Below are positions 1-6,103 of a stretch of 8,596 bases of DNA, in pieces. Position numbers and translations under genes: made by a program. The notes beneath the pieces were generated by a model that worked only from the letters and a program-made list of their open reading frames with translations, did not search any database and was not told the DNA's origin. The stretch is from Acidobacteriota bacterium (GTDB taxonomy: Bacteria; Acidobacteriota; Terriglobia; UBA7540), in NCBI GenBank assembly GCA_021828225.1, contig JAKASH010000093.1:1-8596 (forward strand), written 5' to 3'. Position 1 is the stretch's first letter. Each line of letters begins with the position of its first letter.

Positions 1-1561
1 GATTGGACCGGAACGTGTGTGTCTCCTGGATCATGACGTTGTTCACCGGGATGTCATAGCCCAGGCTATAGGCGAGGATGTTGCCGGAGGGATTCTGTGG
101 CTGCAGGAAGACGTGATCCCGGTAATATCTGCCGGTCAGACTGTCCTTGTTGCCCAGCCTCTCATCGATCCGAAGGATGTATTCGTCAGTGTTCTGCACG
201 GCGGGTTGATTGAAAAAGACTTCACCCGTGCCGCCCACCTGCGGAAGATACTTTTCCAGACCAAGCGACGCAGAATCATACCGGGCAGTGGGAATCAAAT
301 TCCCCGGGAAAGGCTGTCCGGTGAGCGGGTCGGTAATTTGGATGACTCTTCCGAAAGGATTATTGGGGTTGCTGGCGTTGAGTAGTGCGGAGAAATCACC
401 GTTGAGCTCTGCAGTTGTGGGCACAAATGCATGATTGGCAGTTCCGATGTCCCGATACCGTTCCCCCTGAAAGCCGAAGAAGAAGAAAGTGCGGTCGTGG
501 CCATTGTAAACGTGCGGAATTATGACGGGGCCACCGATCGTACCGCCAAATTGGTTCCGCTTAAGCTGGTCGCGGCTTGCCGAAAAGTAATTACGCGCAT
601 TAAAAACCGGATTCCGGACGTATTCAAACAGGTCGCCGTGGAACTGGTTGGTGCCGCTTTTGGTCACGACGTTGACCACGCCTCCGGCATTTTCGCCGTA
701 GCGGGTGCTGTAATTGTTTGTTTGGACGCTGAATTCCTGCAAGGCGTCAGGAAATGGAAAAGGGATGTTGGTGTTGTAGTATTGGTCTAGGTAGTTTGCT
801 CCGTCCAGCATATAGCTTGTTTGGTTCGTCCTGGAGCCATTAATCGCGGGGGAGACGGAGCCGGGCAGGCTGCCCTGGCTGGTCACAGAGGTTGGCGTGG
901 CTCCTCTTGCCCCCGCCACTAGGTTGATCAACTGCGCAGCATCTCGTCCGTTTAAAGGCAACTCCACCATCCGCTCCTGCCCCACAACCTCGTTGAGCGT
1001 CTGGGTGGTTGTATTCACCAGCGGTGCGCCTCCTGTTACGGTCACCGACTGGATGGCAGACCCGAGCAGCAGGTGGATATCCACCGTTGCTGCCTGGTTT
1101 GCAAGCAAAGTAATGTTCTTCTCGATAAACTTCCGAAATCCCTTGGCTTCCACGCTCAGGGTATATTCTGTCGGGCGCAAATTGGGGATTACGTAGTGCC
1201 CGCTGCTGTCTGATACTGCGCTGCGTGTAAAGCCGGTTCCTGCCTCAGTGGCCACAACCTTGGCGCCGGGCACCACCGCTCCACTTGGATCGACCACGTT
1301 GCCGCTGATCGTTCCAAACGCCTGGCCATAAGCCCGGGAAGCGGCAAGAATTAATAAGAGTGTGCACATCAGCGCGGCCAGGGCAGCAAACGATCCTGGA
1401 GCGCGGCGCTTCGGAAAACCTTCGAATATCGTGTTTTGCCTGATCATGTTCTCTGTTTGACGAACCAGTGGGCGGACAAACGATATTTCCGATGTTTTGA
1501 GTGGGAACGGGCAAACGGCCAGTACGTCGCGCCGTAGGCTTCTCTGAGCATCATCCACCAT
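1..1561 (-). CDS. TonB-dependent receptor, Oar-like, with N-terminal carboxypeptidase-regulatory-like domain (partial, 3' end beyond window)
   Basis: Outer-membrane TonB-dependent receptor expected to import a large or scarce substrate with energy from TonB-ExbBD. The frame is open without stops from ATG at 1561 to the left edge, about 520 codons. In order: a basic N-terminal stretch; a signal peptide (residues ~57-80, hydrophobic core LAALMCTLLLILAAS, likely cleavage after AYG); a carboxypeptidase-regulatory-like beta-sandwich (~83-165, GTISGNVVDPSGAVVPGA, then SDSSGHYVIPNL); a plug domain (~185-310, with ELPLNGRD, MLDGANYLD, NVVTKSGTN and FHGDLFEYVRN); and the start of the barrel (RNQFGGTIGGPV, TTAELNGDFS). 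Most of the barrel is missing. The start is supported by AAGGAGG 5 nt upstream, though it leaves an unusually long ~56-residue leader before the hydrophobic core. An internal ATG at 1447 would give a more normal signal peptide but has only a weak ribosome binding site. Substrate is unknown. Confidence 0.93.
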   Translation of the reverse strand, partial: MVDDAQRSLRRDVLAVCPFPLKTSEISFVRPLVRQTENMIRQNTIFEGFPKRRAPGSFAALAALMCTLLLILAASRAYGQAFGTISGNVVDPSGAVVPGAKVVATEAGTGFTRSAVSDSSGHYVIPNLRPTEYTLSVEAKGFRKFIEKNITLLANQAATVDIHLLLGSAIQSVTVTGGAPLVNTTTQTLNEVVGQERMVELPLNGRDAAQLINLVAGARGATPTSVTSQGSLPGSVSPAINGSRTNQTSYMLDGANYLDQYYNTNIPFPFPDALQEFSVQTNNYSTRYGENAGGVVNVVTKSGTNQFHGDLFEYVRNPVFNARNYFSASRDQLKRNQFGGTIGGPVIIPHVYNGHDRTFFFFGFQGERYRDIGTANHAFVPTTAELNGDFSALLNASNPNNPFGRVIQITDPLTGQPFPGNLIPTARYDSASLGLEKYLPQVGGTGEVFFNQPAVQNTDEYILRIDERLGNKDSLTGRYYRDHVFLQPQNPSGNILAYSLGYDIPVNNVMIQETHTFRSN

Positions 1562-1566
1562 GAAAC

Positions 1567-1573
1567 CCTCCTT
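1567..1573 (-). promoter_or_regulatory. Ribosome binding site of the TonB-dependent receptor
   Basis: The minus strand reads AAGGAGG, then GTTTC, then ATG at 1561. This near-perfect Shine-Dalgarno at 5 nt spacing decides the start in favour of the upstream ATG rather than the one at 1447. Confidence 0.75.
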
Positions 1574-1802
1574 GAATTCGACTGCTGCCTTCTGAATGGA
1601 AGGTACCGCTCCTACTTGCTCTTCCAGAAGCAGCACTCGCGCAAGCCCAATATCCGACGCAGATTCAGTCCGGTAACAGCCCCCTTCGGTTTTCTGAGGA
1701 ATTCGACGGGAATCTGTGTTCGGAGGATGTTCAGTTGAAGATTGCTTTCCCTGGCATGTTACACCTCGACTTTTCATACTTTGTTTTCGCAAGGTCGGCT
1801 GA

Positions 1803-1832
1803 AACGTAACAAAATTAAGGTTGCGCTGTCAA
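1803..1832 (-). promoter_or_regulatory. Candidate sigma-70-type promoter for the receptor
   Basis: The minus strand has a perfect TTGACA (1832-1827), an 18-bp spacer, and TACGTT (1808-1803). The -10 matches the key T, A and final T positions but only 3 of 6 overall. The transcript would have a leader of roughly 240 nt. This is inference from consensus only. Confidence 0.3.
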
Positions 1833-1849
1833 GGGAAAAATGATATATC
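1821..1849 (+). promoter_or_regulatory. Weak candidate promoter for the lyase operon
   Basis: TTGCGC (1821-1826) lies 17 bp upstream of TATATC (1844-1849). The -35 matches 3 of 6 consensus bases and the -10 matches 4 of 6. The -10 falls inside the 17-bp dyad at 1841-1857, an arrangement typical of repression by steric block. The match is poor enough that the promoter could lie elsewhere in the gap. Confidence 0.22.
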
Positions 1850-1857
1850 ACATATCA
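1841..1857. promoter_or_regulatory. Operator-like 17-bp dyad upstream of the lyase operon
   Basis: The sequence reads TGATAT, ATCAC, ATATCA: perfect 6-bp inverted arms around a 5-nt spacer. The first ten bases (TGATATATCA) are also a perfect palindrome on their own, and ATATCAC occurs twice in direct tandem (1845-1851 and 1852-1858). The dyad sits 26 bp before the suyA-like start and just upstream of its ribosome binding site, where a repressor would act. Size and symmetry would fit a dimeric helix-turn-helix regulator such as a GntR-family protein, but no regulator gene is present in the window. Confidence 0.45.
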
Positions 1858-1883
1858 CTTTCCATAAGGAGAAAGGACCGAGG

Positions 1884-2162
1884 ATGATAGATTTTCTTGT
1901 TCACAACAGCCGGGACAATGTAGGGGTAGCGGTCAGGGATGTGCAGTCCGGAGAGAACCTGGCGGGGAAGGCCATGGACAACGGCAAGATGCTGAAGGCC
2001 ATGGCGCACCAGCCGATTCCCCTGGGCCATAAAATCGCCCTCCAGGATTTCAAAGTCGGCGACACCGTCATCAAGTACGGCGAGGATATCGGCAAGGTGG
2101 TTGCGGAGATCCGCGCCGGCGAGCATGTTCACGTTCACAATCTAAAGACGAAGAGGTGGTAA
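1884..2162 (+). CDS. suyA: UxaA-family lyase small subunit (SAF domain), likely sulfolactate sulfo-lyase subunit alpha
   Basis: Small subunit of a two-component UxaA-family lyase, 92 residues, consisting of little more than an SAF domain. Visible features are the N-terminal strand [17 protein letters not shown], the HxxP-like segment [30 protein letters not shown], and a C-terminal HVHVHNLKT that matches the usual SAF ending in this family. In fused relatives (altronate and galactarate dehydratases) this domain forms the N-terminus; in sulfolactate sulfo-lyase it is a separate ~90-residue alpha subunit, as here. ATG at 1884 is chosen because AAAGGA lies 6 nt upstream and family members begin at this point; upstream in-frame codons lack such a site. 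The stop is 5 nt before the large subunit's ATG, so the two are co-translated. The domain assignment is firm. Substrate is inferred from the partner. Confidence 0.82.
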   Translation: MIDFLVHNSRDNVGVAVRDVQSGENLAGKAMDNGKMLKAMAHQPIPLGHKIALQDFKVGDTVIKYGEDIGKVVAEIRAGEHVHVHNLKTKRW

Positions 2163-2167
2163 GAAAA

Positions 2168-3331
2168 ATGGAGAATCCCAAGTTCAAGGCATACCGCCGT
2201 GAAAACGGTCGGGTCGGTGTTCGGAACCACGTCATCATTCTACCCGTAGACGACATTTCAAATGCTGCGGCGGAAGCGGTCGGGCGCGTCATCTTTGGCG
2301 TCCAGTCCCTTCCGCATGCTTACGGGCGTCTCCAATTTGGTGAAGACCTCGAGCTGTTTTTCCGTACCCTGATCGGCATCGGCTCGAACCCGAATGTTGC
2401 GGCAGCCATTGTCATCGGGATCGAGCCCGGCTGGACGGACCGGATCGTTCAAGGGATCGCCAAAACAGGCAAGCCTGTGGCCGGGTTTGCGATTGAGCGC
2501 AGCGGCGACTTGAAGACCATCGCGGAGGCTTCGCGCAAAGCCTTCGAATACGTTCAATGGGCTACCGAGTTGCAGCGCGAGGAATGCACCATGAACGAGC
2601 TGTACGTTTCGGTCAAGTGCGGGGAGTCGGACACGACCACGGGACTGGCCTCCTGTCCCACGGTCGGCAATGTCATTGACCGCCTGATCGAATTGAAGGG
2701 GACTGCATCCTTCGGCGAGACCTCGGAATTGACCGGAGGCGAGCACGTGGTCAAGGCCAAGGCCGCGACGCCCGAAGTCGGCGAGCAGTTCATGAAGGTG
2801 TGGAACGAGTACAACGATTTCATCATTCAGAACAAGACGAACGACCTGTCGGAGTCGCAGCCGACCAAAGGCAACATCCGCGGCGGGCTGACGACGATCG
2901 AAGAGAAGGCGTTCGGCAACATCGAGAAGATTGGCAAGCGGACGAAGTTCGTGGGATGTCTCAAACCCGCCGAAGCTCCTGACGGCAAGGGGCTGTGGTT
3001 CATGGACACCTCTTCGGCGGCCGCGGAGGCCTTGACGTTGTGGGCGGCTTCAGGAGCCGTTATGCACCTGTTCCCAACGGGCCAGGGCAACATTTGCGGA
3101 AATCCCATCATGCCGGTCATCAAGCTTTCGGGAAACCCTCTCACCTGCGCTACCATGAGCGAGCACATCGATCTGGACGTCTCGGGAATCCTGACGGGTG
3201 ATTTGACTTTCGATCAGGCGGGCGAGCGGCTGCTCACCCTGATGGTGCGGACCGCGAACGGCCGTCTGACCGCCACCGAGGCGCTCGGCCATCGCGAGTT
3301 CGTCATGACAAAGCTTTATCGAAGCGCGTAA
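2168..3331 (+). CDS. suyB: UxaA-family lyase large subunit, likely (2R)-sulfolactate sulfo-lyase subunit beta
   Basis: Catalytic subunit that, with the small subunit, would split (R)-3-sulfolactate into pyruvate and sulfite in the cytoplasm. It has 387 residues, the usual size for separate large subunits. Family landmarks in order: [20 protein letters not shown] (14-33), [10 protein letters not shown] (53-62), VIGIEPGW (82-89), [10 protein letters not shown] (150-159, with a Cys likely to bind the catalytic metal), [11 protein letters not shown] (183-193), [20 protein letters not shown] (232-251), MDTSSAAAE (279-287), PTGQGN (303-308) and [15 protein letters not shown] (364-378). The [17 protein letters not shown] and C-terminal [13 protein letters not shown] segments resemble what I recall of SuyB more than altronate or galactarate dehydratase. 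ATG at 2168 follows an AGGTGG ribosome binding site; a GTG at 2156 overlapping suyA is the alternative. No sulfolactate transporter, regulator or sulfite exporter is visible. A lyase of the same family acting on another hydroxy acid cannot be excluded. Confidence 0.75.
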   Translation: MENPKFKAYRRENGRVGVRNHVIILPVDDISNAAAEAVGRVIFGVQSLPHAYGRLQFGEDLELFFRTLIGIGSNPNVAAAIVIGIEPGWTDRIVQGIAKTGKPVAGFAIERSGDLKTIAEASRKAFEYVQWATELQREECTMNELYVSVKCGESDTTTGLASCPTVGNVIDRLIELKGTASFGETSELTGGEHVVKAKAATPEVGEQFMKVWNEYNDFIIQNKTNDLSESQPTKGNIRGGLTTIEEKAFGNIEKIGKRTKFVGCLKPAEAPDGKGLWFMDTSSAAAEALTLWAASGAVMHLFPTGQGNICGNPIMPVIKLSGNPLTCATMSEHIDLDVSGILTGDLTFDQAGERLLTLMVRTANGRLTATEALGHREFVMTKLYRSA

Positions 3332-3364
3332 GGCGCGTTCTTAATGAGAGTGAGGTGAAACAAT

Positions 3365-3384
3365 TGCTCGCGTTAGCACGAGCA
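3365..3384 (+). other. Short hairpin downstream of suyB
   Basis: TGCTCG and CGAGCA form a 6-bp stem around an 8-nt loop, 33 bp after the suyB stop. There is no following T-run, so it is a poor intrinsic terminator. It lies at the junction with the insertion-sequence remnant. Confidence 0.3.
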
Positions 3385-3386
3385 GC

Positions 3387-3692
3387 TTGCCTACCGAAGG
3401 CCACCGTTACGAGCGCAATTCGATTCTGCTGACGACGAATAAGGCCTTAAAGGACTGGAACACCGTTTTCCCCAACGCCACCCGCATCGCCGCGCTGCTC
3501 GGCCGCCTCACCCATCACGCCGACATCACCCTGATCGAAGGCACGTCCTGCTGCGTGCGCGAAAGCCAGCTCGAAGCCGCCGCGCACAAGAAAAACCTCG
3601 AAAGGAGTCCCCCCTGCCTGCCGATCTTGATACGTATCGCCACACGCTGCTGGATCTCTATTGCCGTCTGCCCGACACGCCGCGCCGCCTGA
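3387..3692 (+). pseudogene. istB: IS21-family IstB-like ATPase, C-terminal fragment
   Basis: Remnant of the transposition helper ATPase of an IS21-type element. Homology begins about 3402 with RYERNSILLTTNKALKDW, continues through VFPNATRIAALLGRLTHHAD, and ends near KKN at 3596; these are the conserved final segments of IstB. The Walker A and B regions and the whole upstream transposase (istA) are missing, replaced directly by the suyB 3' flank. Where functional IstB normally has an SYR motif followed by RES, this copy reads SCCVRES. The frame also runs about 32 codons past the expected end, suggesting a lost stop codon. It cannot encode an active ATPase. A deletion that fused the IS interior to the suy operon flank is the simplest explanation. 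Confidence 0.85.
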
Positions 3693-3958
3693 GCCGCCAT
3701 GATCTGCGTCTCGTCCGTCAACTCTGGCATCGGCATATCCCTCTCCGGGTTGTCCAAACCGCTTTCCTATTAGCTTCGGCTCGCCGTGCCACTCGCCGAC
3801 CCGAGGCTACACCTCTCGGGTCCATCCACTCCCTCCATTACTTCCTGCCGGTGATCGAAGAACTGCTCGCCCATCCCGTCCCAGAGTCTTACGTCGCCTA
3901 CCTGCGGAGCAAAGCGACCTTTCGCCCTTGCGGCGGCAGCCCTGCCCCCGGGCAATGA
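3614..3958 (+). CDS. Small helical hypothetical protein associated with the IstB remnant (CTG in start position)
   Basis: An open frame of 115 codons in a different frame from the IstB remnant and overlapping the latter's extended tail. AAAGGAG at 3601-3607 lies 6 nt before a CTG at 3614, exactly where an ATG would be expected, so the start may be a mutated ATG or a rare CTG start. The predicted product is rich in Leu, Arg and His and looks alpha-helical: a segment with LDTYRHTLLDLYCRLPDTP (5-23), RRLSRHDLRLVRQLWHR (24-40), PLRVVQTAFLLASARR (43-58), then SLHYFLPVIEELL (73-85) and ESYVAYLRSK (91-100). The regular helix spacing and absence of stops argue that it was a real gene, probably co-translated with istB. 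I do not recognise a family. It may be an accessory protein of the element or the C-terminal half of a DNA-binding protein. It is likely decaying along with istB. Confidence 0.5.
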   Translation: MPADLDTYRHTLLDLYCRLPDTPRRLSRHDLRLVRQLWHRHIPLRVVQTAFLLASARRATRRPEATPLGSIHSLHYFLPVIEELLAHPVPESYVAYLRSKATFRPCGGSPAPGQ

Positions 3959-4039
3959 GTCTCAATCGCACCAACCGGCCCGCGTTCAAATTTCTACGTT
4001 CTTACCTGCGCCCTGACATTCTTCGAATGAAGCGCTGGT

Positions 4040-4105
4040 TGTAGCGCCGGGTCTTATGCCCGGCATGCCGCCCTGAAGGGCGGCAATACGGGTCCGAATG
4101 CTACA
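4040..4105. repeat. Compound three-stem palindromic intergenic element
   Basis: Outer arms TGTAGC (4040-4045) and GCTACA (4100-4105) enclose two hairpins. The first is GCCGGG/CCCGGC (4046-4051 and 4059-4064, 7-nt loop). The second is GCCGCCC/GGGCGGC (4067-4073 and 4078-4084, loop TGAA). The whole can fold as a cloverleaf on either strand. This organisation, and the wording TGTAGCGCCGGG...GCCGCCCTGAAGGGCGGC, resembles dispersed REP-like repeats that I recall from acidobacterial genomes. It sits between the IS remnant and the 3' end of the DUF4382 gene, a usual place for such repeats, and could also stop transcription from either side. Structure is seen directly; family membership is from memory. 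Confidence 0.7.
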
Positions 4106-4107
4106 CC

Positions 4108-4145
4108 GGCAAGGCTCATCGGCTGAATTGCCAATTAGCCTTGCC
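4108..4145 (-). terminator. Hairpin downstream of the DUF4382 gene
   Basis: GGCAAGGCT (4108-4116) and AGCCTTGCC (4137-4145) form a perfect 9-bp stem around a 20-nt loop that itself contains AATT-GCC-AATT. It begins 14 bp past the minus-strand stop at 4160. No T-run follows on the minus strand, so it may be a transcript-stabilising hairpin rather than a true intrinsic terminator. Confidence 0.45.
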
Positions 4146-4159
4146 AAGCCAGGCAAAGG

Positions 4160-5725
4160 TTACGGTGTTGGAGCCGTGCAACCCGTGAAGCCGAGGACCA
4201 GCGAACTGTTGGCACCTTGATCCACGCTTTGCCCGGGCGCAACTGTGACCGAACTGCTGGTCACCGACGTTGGAGAGCAGGTCAGCAACCCGTCTGAGCC
4301 GTCCGCCAGGCCGTTGATCGTGTACATAGCCTGGTCCGTTGAGCCCGGGGCTGCCACGTTGTTGCCGGAGGTGCTGTCGTACGTACCGACCGCCGCGGCG
4401 CTGGCGGGAACCATCACCGAGTAACCCACGCAATCCAGCGAACCCGTTGCGCAGCCACCACTCGACGATGTCGTGGTAACGGTCGTATAGACAGGCGGCT
4501 GAGAGTCCGTCACATTGCCTGACGGCGTTGACCCAGCCTGAAGCACCGGGACCGTTATGTTAAGAGTGTTACTGCCATTCGTCACGGATTGAAGCGCAGA
4601 GAGTTGAACGTTGCCGGCAACAGGAGAGCTCCCGCTTCCCGAGGTCGTGATCTGGCCGGAAATGCTGGCTGGACCGGTGCTGACCAGACCCGTGCTGCTG
4701 CCCGTGGTGGTTTCCGCAAACAACGGAATGCTGCCCGTACCGCCTCCGACGGGCACTCCGAACACCACGCTTGGGTTGTAAGTTGTGGTGGTTGGCACGC
4801 CAGCGGTTGTTTGCGTCGTGGTACCCGCGACAACCACATCATAATTCGTACCGTCCGACTCCACCGGGCAGAACGCGAACGTTCCGTCTGAATTGGTCAT
4901 CCCTGCCCAGACCACCTGGTCGGTTGGTGGCGTGGTGCTGGTGTTGGGCTGCTCCAGAAGAACAACGGCATTGCCAATACCCGTCCCCGGGTTTGGAGAG
5001 CCCGTGCCTTCCACAACTTTGCCGCTGATGGTGTTCGTGCCGTTCAGCGTGACCTCACCTGAGTGCAGGACAGGCTTCAACAGATACTGCCCGTTTCCTT
5101 CCTGCAAAATCGAGGCACAGGTGTCAAAATTGATGTTGAAATCGACGCTCTGGCCTGCCGAGACCGTCAGCCCGCCGTTCGCGATCTGTGAAGACGGAAT
5201 CTTGATGCCCGTCTGGGCTTCGCTGGGCAACTGCAACTCGTATGACGAGCTGCTGCCGCTCGGAACAACGCAGTTATTCCCTGTGGAACAGGCATTGTTC
5301 GAGGGGCCAGACGCGTTGTTCGCCAGCAGGATCAGCCGGATCTGCTGATATTTCCCCGGCGGCAGCGCTTTGGTTCCCAGCATGTACAGGGTGCCGCAGA
5401 AACCCTGCGTGGCGCTCGGGTTCAGAGACAATAGGTCAACCTGCTTGGGACTGCTGGTCAGGTCAACCAGCGTCTGCCAGCCGCTCGAGTTCGGACCCGC
5501 ACTGGCATTCACATTCGCCTGAACCTCAGTAATGGTTACATAAACGTGGGAGAACACAGCCGAACAGGTCGGTGGATCGCTGAGAAAAGTATTGACCGTG
5601 CCCGTTGTCGGACTGGTGGAAGAAGTGGTATTGCTGCCTCCGCAGCCGACGATCGCAACAACCGCTAATGATAAAACCAACGAAATGCCTAATATCGTAT
5701 AGGCGTGGATTCGACTCTCTTTCAT
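4160..5725 (-). CDS. DUF4382 domain lipoprotein with carboxypeptidase-regulatory-like domains
   Basis: Predicted exported lipoprotein of 521 residues. The N-terminus is a short charged segment and a hydrophobic core (9-27) ending in the lipobox AIVGC with the lipidated Cys at 28; the Gly at +2 gives no inner-membrane retention signal, so an outer-membrane location is expected. After a Ser/Thr-rich linker comes a DUF4382 domain (~43-225: GTVNTFLSDPP, VYVTITEVQANV, WQTLVDL, LPPGKYQQIRLIL, ELQLPS, GQSVDFNINFD, QYLLKPVL). One carboxypeptidase-regulatory-like repeat follows (~231-340: ISGKVVEG, NSDGTFAFCPV) and a more degenerate one (~353-475: SISGQITTSG). The remainder is very rich in Thr, Ser and Gly, and about eleven Cys suggest disulfides. 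ATG at 5725 is chosen because GGGGGAGG lies 9 nt upstream; an in-frame TTG at 5752 is unsupported. DUF4382 function is unknown; adhesion or glycan binding is a guess from the Ig-like architecture. Confidence 0.88.
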   Translation of the reverse strand: MKESRIHAYTILGISLVLSLAVVAIVGCGGSNTTSSTSPTTGTVNTFLSDPPTCSAVFSHVYVTITEVQANVNASAGPNSSGWQTLVDLTSSPKQVDLLSLNPSATQGFCGTLYMLGTKALPPGKYQQIRLILLANNASGPSNNACSTGNNCVVPSGSSSSYELQLPSEAQTGIKIPSSQIANGGLTVSAGQSVDFNINFDTCASILQEGNGQYLLKPVLHSGEVTLNGTNTISGKVVEGTGSPNPGTGIGNAVVLLEQPNTSTTPPTDQVVWAGMTNSDGTFAFCPVESDGTNYDVVVAGTTTQTTAGVPTTTTYNPSVVFGVPVGGGTGSIPLFAETTTGSSTGLVSTGPASISGQITTSGSGSSPVAGNVQLSALQSVTNGSNTLNITVPVLQAGSTPSGNVTDSQPPVYTTVTTTSSSGGCATGSLDCVGYSVMVPASAAAVGTYDSTSGNNVAAPGSTDQAMYTINGLADGSDGLLTCSPTSVTSSSVTVAPGQSVDQGANSSLVLGFTGCTAPTP

Positions 5726-6067
5726 CTGGTGTTTCCTCCCCCTTCTGAGCAAGATGATCTCGCGCTTTTAGTGCTTCAATTCGAGCCCTGCTATCCCGGA
5801 ACCCCACCAGCCGTGTGCTGGTCAATCGTTGAACTTGATGTGATCCTGCAATTGCCGCAAGGAATCAGTCGCTTCGGGAATTACGATGCTGCAGACTTGC
5901 CAAAGGTTTGCCCTTAGACGCAGCCTTCGAGCATACTTGCTGGCATGCAAGTCACATTCATACTCCCCGCGTCAACAGACAAGCCGACGATTGCCATCGA
6001 CCATTATCCCCGATCTTGCCTGTTATCGGCAGTAACTTACCACTTAATAGATAGAAAATCAATAGGC
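5726..6067. other. Intergenic region upstream of the DUF4382 gene
   Basis: No gene is supported on either strand. Because both neighbours are on the minus strand, this gap should contain the promoter of the DUF4382 gene. I could not identify a convincing -35/-10 pair. One small hairpin is visible at 5935-5952 (ACTTGC and GCAAGT around a 6-nt loop), which could be a regulator site or chance. Confidence 0.5.
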
Positions 6068-6088
6068 CCTGGCCCTCCCCATGCCAGG
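6068..6088 (-). terminator. Likely intrinsic terminator of the anchored coiled-coil gene
   Basis: On the minus strand CCTGGC and GCCAGG form a 6-bp GC-rich stem around a 9-nt loop, starting 15 bp after the stop codon at 6104. The stem is followed within a few bases by the T-rich stretch TATTGATTTTCTAT. Position and composition fit a modest rho-independent terminator. Confidence 0.5.
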
Positions 6089-6103
6089 CGCACTGTTCCG
6101 TGG

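Larger units (their letters stand above)
1562..1883. other. Divergent intergenic region between the receptor and the lyase operon
   Basis: This 322-bp gap separates two divergently transcribed units, so it must hold both promoters. No gene is supported in it. The half next to the lyase operon (about 1755-1860) is AT-rich and contains the promoter-like and operator-like sequences listed separately. The half next to the receptor would be a leader of up to ~240 nt if the minus promoter candidate is right. I see no riboswitch-like fold, but I cannot exclude one by eye. Confidence 0.7.

Noticed and set aside
17..1196. Several plus-strand frames of 70-120 codons across the left 1.2 kb
   Set aside because: They are antisense to the receptor gene, whose minus-strand frame is continuous and matches TonB plug and barrel motifs.
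3365..3431. TTG-started 22-codon frame after suyB with GAGGTG upstream, as a third operon gene
   Set aside because: It ends quickly inside the IstB remnant and has no recognisable product. At most it would be the first codons of a gene lost to the IS-related deletion.
3955..4044. A 29-codon plus-strand frame whose ATG overlaps the stop of the IstB-linked ORF (ATGA) and ends inside the cloverleaf repeat
   Set aside because: It is very short, has no family resemblance, and its stop lies within the repeat. The ATGA overlap could be chance.
4040..4145. Considered whether the repeat and hairpin could be a CRISPR repeat, tRNA or attachment site
   Set aside because: There is a single unit with no spacer array, no tRNA-like anticodon or T-loop sequence, and no integrase or tRNA gene nearby.
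4589..5532. Plus-strand frames opposite the DUF4382 gene, one of 151 codons
   Set aside because: They are antisense shadows with implausible composition; the minus strand has a full lipoprotein with a clear ribosome binding site and lipobox.
5726..6103. Search for a sigma-54 or other specialised promoter upstream of the DUF4382 gene
   Set aside because: TGGCAA and TTGC-like words occur but not at the required GG-N10-GC spacing.
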